Shown one piece after another: positions 59,311 to 64,000 of a stretch of DNA of 64,000 nt; within the stretch, counting starts at the first letter, position 1, and every line of letters begins with the position of its first letter. The notes beneath the pieces were generated by a model that searched no databases, was not told the origin of the DNA, and was given only the letters and a program-made list of their open reading frames with translations. The stretch is taken from positions 21,344,931 to 21,408,930 of the forward strand of contig CAIIXF020000003.1 of NCBI GenBank assembly GCA_903813345.2, in the 5' to 3' direction. The stretch is from Owenia fusiformis (taxonomy: Eukaryota > Annelida > Polychaeta > Sabellida > Oweniidae). Made by a program: the position numbers and the translations under genes.

Positions 59311-59931
59311 GGTAAAATAGAAATCAATTTGGTCTCAACTCAGACAGTTTGCTCTAGGCCTAGTCTACAGGTAGTTGAACCAGACTTGTAAATTATTATT
59401 CCATGGAACCCCGCATCGAACAAAGTTTGGGGTGCCGGGGATCAGGATTCGGGATCGCTCCGTCCGTCCTAGCCACGGGAAGTTGTATCTTATCCTGGGC
59501 CTCACTATTCTATAATGTATGAGCTGAGGCCCAGGAATATGTTAAAAATGTTTTCCAAAAATGGCCCAAATCACTTAAAAAGTGCTCAGAATGGTGAAAA
59601 CTGCATGATTTTGAAAGATTTTTTTGGCCGGGGGGGGGGGGGGGGTTGCCCGAACCCATTTAACCCCCTCTGTCCGTCCGTGCGATAACTCAAATACCAT
59701 TGGCTTGATTTTGTTCATATTTTGTACACATATGCGCAAGAAGGAATGCAATATGCATGTTATTTTAGGATTTTTGCACAACTGAAAAAGTAGAAGAATT
59801 TTGTAACAATGGTGGCCATGGCTTTTCAATGGGATTTGCTACACTTTGGCATTGCTGTTATCAAAGTGAATAAAATAATTTGAAGTTTCATTATAGAAAT
59901 AATATATCAGCTCATGTTCTTGAACAAGTTT

Positions 59932-60060
59932 TATTAAACCGTAAGTTATATGGGTGAATAAAGATGGCAGTAGTGGTTTGTCTCTCCAAAAAGAGAGGAT
60001 AAAAAATAGACAAACCATTGTACTGCCATCTTTATATCAGCTTAAAACCACTGGTTTAAT
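59932..60060. repeat. Hairpin element, about 129 bp
   Basis: Outer arms ATTAAACC / (T)GGTTTAAT and inner arms ATAAAGATGGCAGTA..TGGTTTGTCT pair with their complements at 60008-60035. Flanks are AT-rich. Confidence 0.7.
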
Positions 60061-61439
60061 TTCATGCATGATGATATATGTTGAATAAATTTGTACAGTG
60101 TATTTATATAAATATCCCTTGAATATTCTTGTGTTCCATAGTGCAGTAGTGATATGAACATATCCAATCAACAGACTATTAATGGAAATGATTGATGGTT
60201 CAGAATTTCATGCTTTCAGAATTGCCTCAGAAGGCCATTTTGAAATATTTTGGAGGGTTGACCACAGATGACCCAGATCTCATATGAAAATATGGCACTT
60301 ATTTTTCTCACTCATCATCTCCCCTGTCTGGTAATATGTAACACATATGGAGTCAAGATTTGTAATTGACATCTTACTTTTGTAGGTACTGTCCTTTGGA
60401 GCTGAGTCCATCTGGTGATTGTTGATTCTAGTGGTCCTGAAAAACTAGGTACATTGTCAAAAATGTACAACTCTGCTTTAGGTAATGACCATGTGCTATT
60501 TTTTGGTCTACATCTTTCATCTTTGCACAAAATGTGCAGTGTACCTAGATAAATTAATTAATTGAGGGTTGATAAGTATATATAGAATGTAGAATATTCA
60601 GTGGTTTACTTTTCAAAATTGCGAGAATTTGTACTCCCTTCATATGTATATGAAATATAAACAATAATAGGCCAAATGTATTTCAGCTTTTACCCAGATA
60701 AACAAATTAAACAGACATGCTTGTATAGAGAATGCCTGTGCCTAAGTCTACAGGCTGAGGGTGATCAATGAATAAGGTATATAAAAGTTTCTGGCATTTC
60801 TTCAGATTTTACCCAAATCATATACATGTACATATGTATGTACATATACCCAAATATGTACATGTAGGTTTGTCCATAATGGTATATTTTCTACATATAC
60901 TCCTCAAAAAAAGTTAAGGACCACCTTTTACTTTTTGTATAACTTTTTCAAATGACATTGTTTACAGCTAAAAGTGCTATTATATAATGTACTGAGTGCC
61001 CTCAATCACACTCAAATCAACTGCACACATGATCAGTTTCAGTTATTGCATAATGTGTTCTGGTTCATTACACATTCAGATTCAGATATTTATTACTATT
61101 TTGAAAAACATACATGACATTCAATACAAGATGAAGCTCTCAAGAGCATATATGTTGGTTATAACTGAACAGAAATGGGTCAGTGACACCAACAGGTAAG
61201 ACAAATAAAAATAGAGTGGAGAAATACCTGAGAATGACACTGGCCCAAGTCTGTTGGAAATCATTTCAAAAATGTAAAAATATTAACACTCGGGGACAGA
61301 GACACAGGACATGGGAACAGGTAATTGCTGCTAAGTTTATAATATTTATATGTATAAGTTGATAAGACAAAATGTGGCAGAGTACAGATTTTCAATTGGT
61401 AAAGACATTTTCAAATCTTTAAAATTATAAAGGTATGTC

Positions 61440-62930
61440 ATCTATTTTATTTTGTTTGAACAGAGACTTGAAAATTGAGAGTGAGGCTGCTTGTCGAATA
61501 TGATGAGATATAGAATTACAGATTTGCTAACCTTGAACTTTCAGTGAATAAAGGCCAATATTTGTTTTGAACTTGAAGGCATGGATATCATGTGAATGCC
61601 TAGTTTCATATCGATGAATGTCAAAATTTAACGTAAAATAGTTTTCAAAAATCTTGCGGTGGACTGATATATTGTTATACCAGCAATAAACAAAAATTCC
61701 AACATTTAATTGATAGATATCATGCATTGGTAGTATTCTAAATTGTTTGAATAGTGGAGCTGAGTGCTCAAACCTGTCTTTTCCTGCCATGAGACGAAGG
61801 TATGATTTTTGTAATTTGAGCAGTTTATCCAAAGCTGAATATGCTCCGGCCCAAATGATTGTGCAATAATTCAAGTAGGAGTATATTAAAGAATTATAAA
61901 TTGCTAACATACTTTTTATGTTTAGCATTAGTATCTGCATTTGAATGAGATTCAAATGGTTCTAGATATTTTTCTTTCTACATTTTTTATGTGACTTTTC
62001 CAGTCAAGGAATTCATCAATTGTTACCCCCAAAAAATTTATTTCATGAACCCTATCAATTTGTTTTCCATTTATGAATATTTCAATTTGTTGACAAACTT
62101 TTTTTCATTTTTTGGAGAAGACGATGAATTTTGTTTTTGAATAGTTTAAAGAAGGAAGGTTTGCTTTAAACCAGTCATCAAGAGTAATGAGTTCCTGATT
62201 GACAGTATTTACAAGTCTAGTTAAATTATGGTCAGAAGCTAGAAGATTAGTGTCATCTGCAAATAAAACAGATTTAAGACTTTTTGACGCCGTGAACAGG
62301 TCACTAACATAAATTATAAATAAAAGTGGTCCCAAAACGGATCCCTGAGGGACTCCCTGGGAAACAGTTTGGGTGTCAGACAGGGCACCATCATAAGAAA
62401 CAATTTGTTTACGATTTTGAAGATAGCTTTTAAAAAAGTTTTGTTCAACTTGTCCGACACCATAGAAGTCAAGTTTTTTTATGAGAATATTGTGGTTGAT
62501 AGTGTCAAACGCTTTTGACAGATCAAGGAAGATTCCAATGGAGTATTTATCATTTTCAAGAGCTGATCTTATATTTTCGACAAAGGTCAGAATTGCCATA
62601 TATGTGGAGAAATTTTTTTGAAATCCAAATTGGTGTAAGTAAAGTAATTTTGATTCTTCAAAAAAAGTGTATAATCGCTTATGGACAAGTTTCTCAATGA
62701 GCTTAGAAAATACAGACAAAATCGATATTAGATTTAAATATGGGTATGACTTTAGCCATTTTAAGAAGATCAGGAAAGCATCCCTGTTGAAAAGACATGT
62801 TATAAATAAAAAGAAGAGGGTTAAGAAGTTCATCCTTAGACTCAGACTAGGCACATATGTAACTCTATGTACAATACTTGTATATACCAATATACATATT
62901 GATTGTGGCACACCTCTTTAAAATACCTGT
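61440..62930 (-). pseudogene. Non-LTR retrotransposon ORF2 remnant: reverse transcriptase, Jockey/CR1-like
   Basis: The minus frame 62911-62105 contains RT motifs in order: SILSVFSKLIEKL, FLDLSKAFDTINHNIL (motif A), SQGVPQGSVLGPLLF (motif B) and the catalytic FADD (motif C) at about 62255. It continues through FLGVTIDEFLDW (about 62010) into the C-terminal part 61955-61527 (YNSLIYSYLNYCTIIWAG), with a frame change near 61.95-62.1 kb. The endonuclease and the start of RT are absent: the fingers region shows stops and a deletion near 62750-62800. Family assignment is from the motif style only. Confidence 0.85.
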
Positions 62931-63073
62931 AATATTTAAATGTAACAAAAACCATTGAAAATATAAGCAACTCAATAATATTAACCAATAAAATTAATGC
63001 AATCACTCTATCTTTATTATAGAGAGGGTCCTGGTTTATCACCTCATGTTTGAGGTATTGGCCATGTAAAGAC

Positions 63074-63845
63074 CTAGTCCTGGGGCTGTACCAAATGATC
63101 ACCTGGTTTCGCTTCTAGAAGAGGCCCAGTATATAGCCTGTTATTGACAAACAGTTTGTCCACTTTAAGAGAGGCTCTGTCTCCCTTTTTTCTGAATTCT
63201 ATCATTGTAGGGATAAGCTGCTTTCGACATGCTCGTATCTCATCTGGTTATTGTTGAGAAATAGAGAAATTGGTACCTTTTAGATTCTTGGCATTCTGTA
63301 GAAGCATGTCCTTGACAAAAGGATTCGAGAAGTGAGCTACTACTGGCCGAGTATTTCCTGCTTTTAAAGCTCCCAGTCGATGAAATCTATCATATCCTTT
63401 GCAGGCAGTTCCAAGATCATCACCTTCCACCTTAAGATTCTCCTTAATGAAATTATCAAGTTTTAGTTTCAGTTTCTGGGGATTTCATTCGCCAGGAACC
63501 GATTCATCCATATCCTCCTTTATTTGGTAGAACACAAGATTGTCCCTCATAGATCGTGTTTTCATTCTTAAAAGTTCCTCCTTTGTGGACTCCAGATCAC
63601 GCTGCAATGCACTTATGGCAGTAGAATTGTTACTGGCTTTATTACTTATTTCTATTTGACCAGCTTGGAGTGAAGACACTGATTTTGACAGTAGCTCAAA
63701 TTTTTCATTCATGACTTTAACTGTAAGACTTTGAATCTGTAAGACTTTGTGACTCTGTAAGACTTTGAATGGCTGCATAAACTGTATCTAAAGTTACCTC
63801 AGGTACTGAGCTTGAATCAGCAGATTGGCTTTTACCTCTAGGCAT
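63074..63845 (-). pseudogene. Non-LTR retrotransposon ORF1 remnant (LINE ORF1-like, coiled coil plus RNA-binding region)
   Basis: Minus-strand translation from ATG at 63845 gives MPRGKSQSADSSS, then a frame change near 63.74 kb in a small 'ctgtaagacttt' repeat. A coiled-coil stretch (STAISALQRDLESTKEELL), RSMRDNLVFYQIKE, RFHRLGALKAGNTRPVVAHF, and DEIRACRKQLIPTMIEFRKK follow, ending at TAG 63074-63076. In-frame stops at about 63485 and 63247 interrupt it. The order fits L1-type ORF1 proteins. It is directly followed by the RT remnant, so the whole endonuclease part of ORF2 is missing. Confidence 0.75.
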
Positions 63846-64000
63846 AGTGTCAATGGTACTTCCCTCTAATGCTAAGATGACTGATACAAATATCCAAATT
63901 ATTTTCATAAATGGCACACTTCTCGTATCACGTTATATTAACACTATGATAGTGTATAATTACTTCCACACATTCCTGGTATATTCATGTAGAGTCAGAG

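Larger units (their letters stand above)
58592..61430. other. Upstream flank of HEATR3, no gene seen
   Basis: Contains two hairpin elements (59138, 59932) and a dispersed 'cggacgg' repeat fragment (59600-59830, next to a G-tract at about 59629-59646). A 'tactcctcaaaaaaagttaaggacc' sequence at about 60898 looks like one end of a TIR element, but no partner end was found. The HEATR3 promoter should lie close to 58.6-58.9 kb; no TATA box is evident. Confidence 0.5.

Noticed and set aside
60898-61330. Possible TIR element beginning TACTCCTCAAAAAAAGTTAAGG
   Set aside because: The matching opposite end was not found downstream, so element borders cannot be given.

Overview
This is a gene-poor, AT-rich and intron-rich stretch of an animal nuclear genome. 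Introns are GT-AG, exons are short, and there are abundant transposon remnants and tandem arrays. No bacterial, plasmid or organelle features were seen. Dispersed repeats rich in AGGTCAAGGTCA, GACGGACGGAC and AAAATGGCGGCC suggest a marine invertebrate, possibly a lophotrochozoan such as a mollusc. That taxonomic guess is weak.

Four protein-coding genes can be assembled exon by exon. (1) and (2) are two tandem CRAL-TRIO lipid-transfer genes on the minus strand (9661-13696 and 548-7530). Each has 7 coding exons, identical intron phases and 323 aa. (3) is HEATR3 (Syo1 family, ribosomal-protein import) on the minus strand, with 16 coding exons over 21 kb (58591 down to 37378, 662 aa). (4) is a chondromodulin-like BRICHOS membrane protein on the plus strand (46659-51510, 6 exons, 235 aa), nested antisense inside HEATR3 intron 10.

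Layout. 0.5-13.7 kb holds the CRAL-TRIO pair, whose introns carry tandem arrays built from the edges of their own exons. 13.7-20.8 kb is non-genic with TIR elements. 20.8-32.5 kb is a large foldback element (FB1) whose right arm is split by a second foldback (FB2); two further transposons sit in one FB2 arm with matching empty sites in the other arm. 32.65-37.1 kb is a 66-bp satellite of about 60 copies. 37.4-58.6 kb is HEATR3, with a third foldback (FB3) in its last intron and BRICHOS in intron 10. 58.6-61.4 kb is non-genic. 61.4-63.9 kb is a decayed non-LTR retrotransposon on the minus strand.

The most unusual signal is that exon/intron boundaries have been tandemly amplified at least five times in three genes. 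These are a CRAL-TRIO exon 4 start (37/39 bp x about 35), an exon 5 start (79 bp x 6), the paralog's exon 4 start (137 bp x 2), the paralog's exon 1 end (about 4 decayed copies), and the HEATR3 exon 6 end (about 42 bp x 8). Each creates a row of decoy or alternative splice sites. The genes show no shared pathway; the nested arrangement of HEATR3 and BRICHOS is the only intimate physical relationship.
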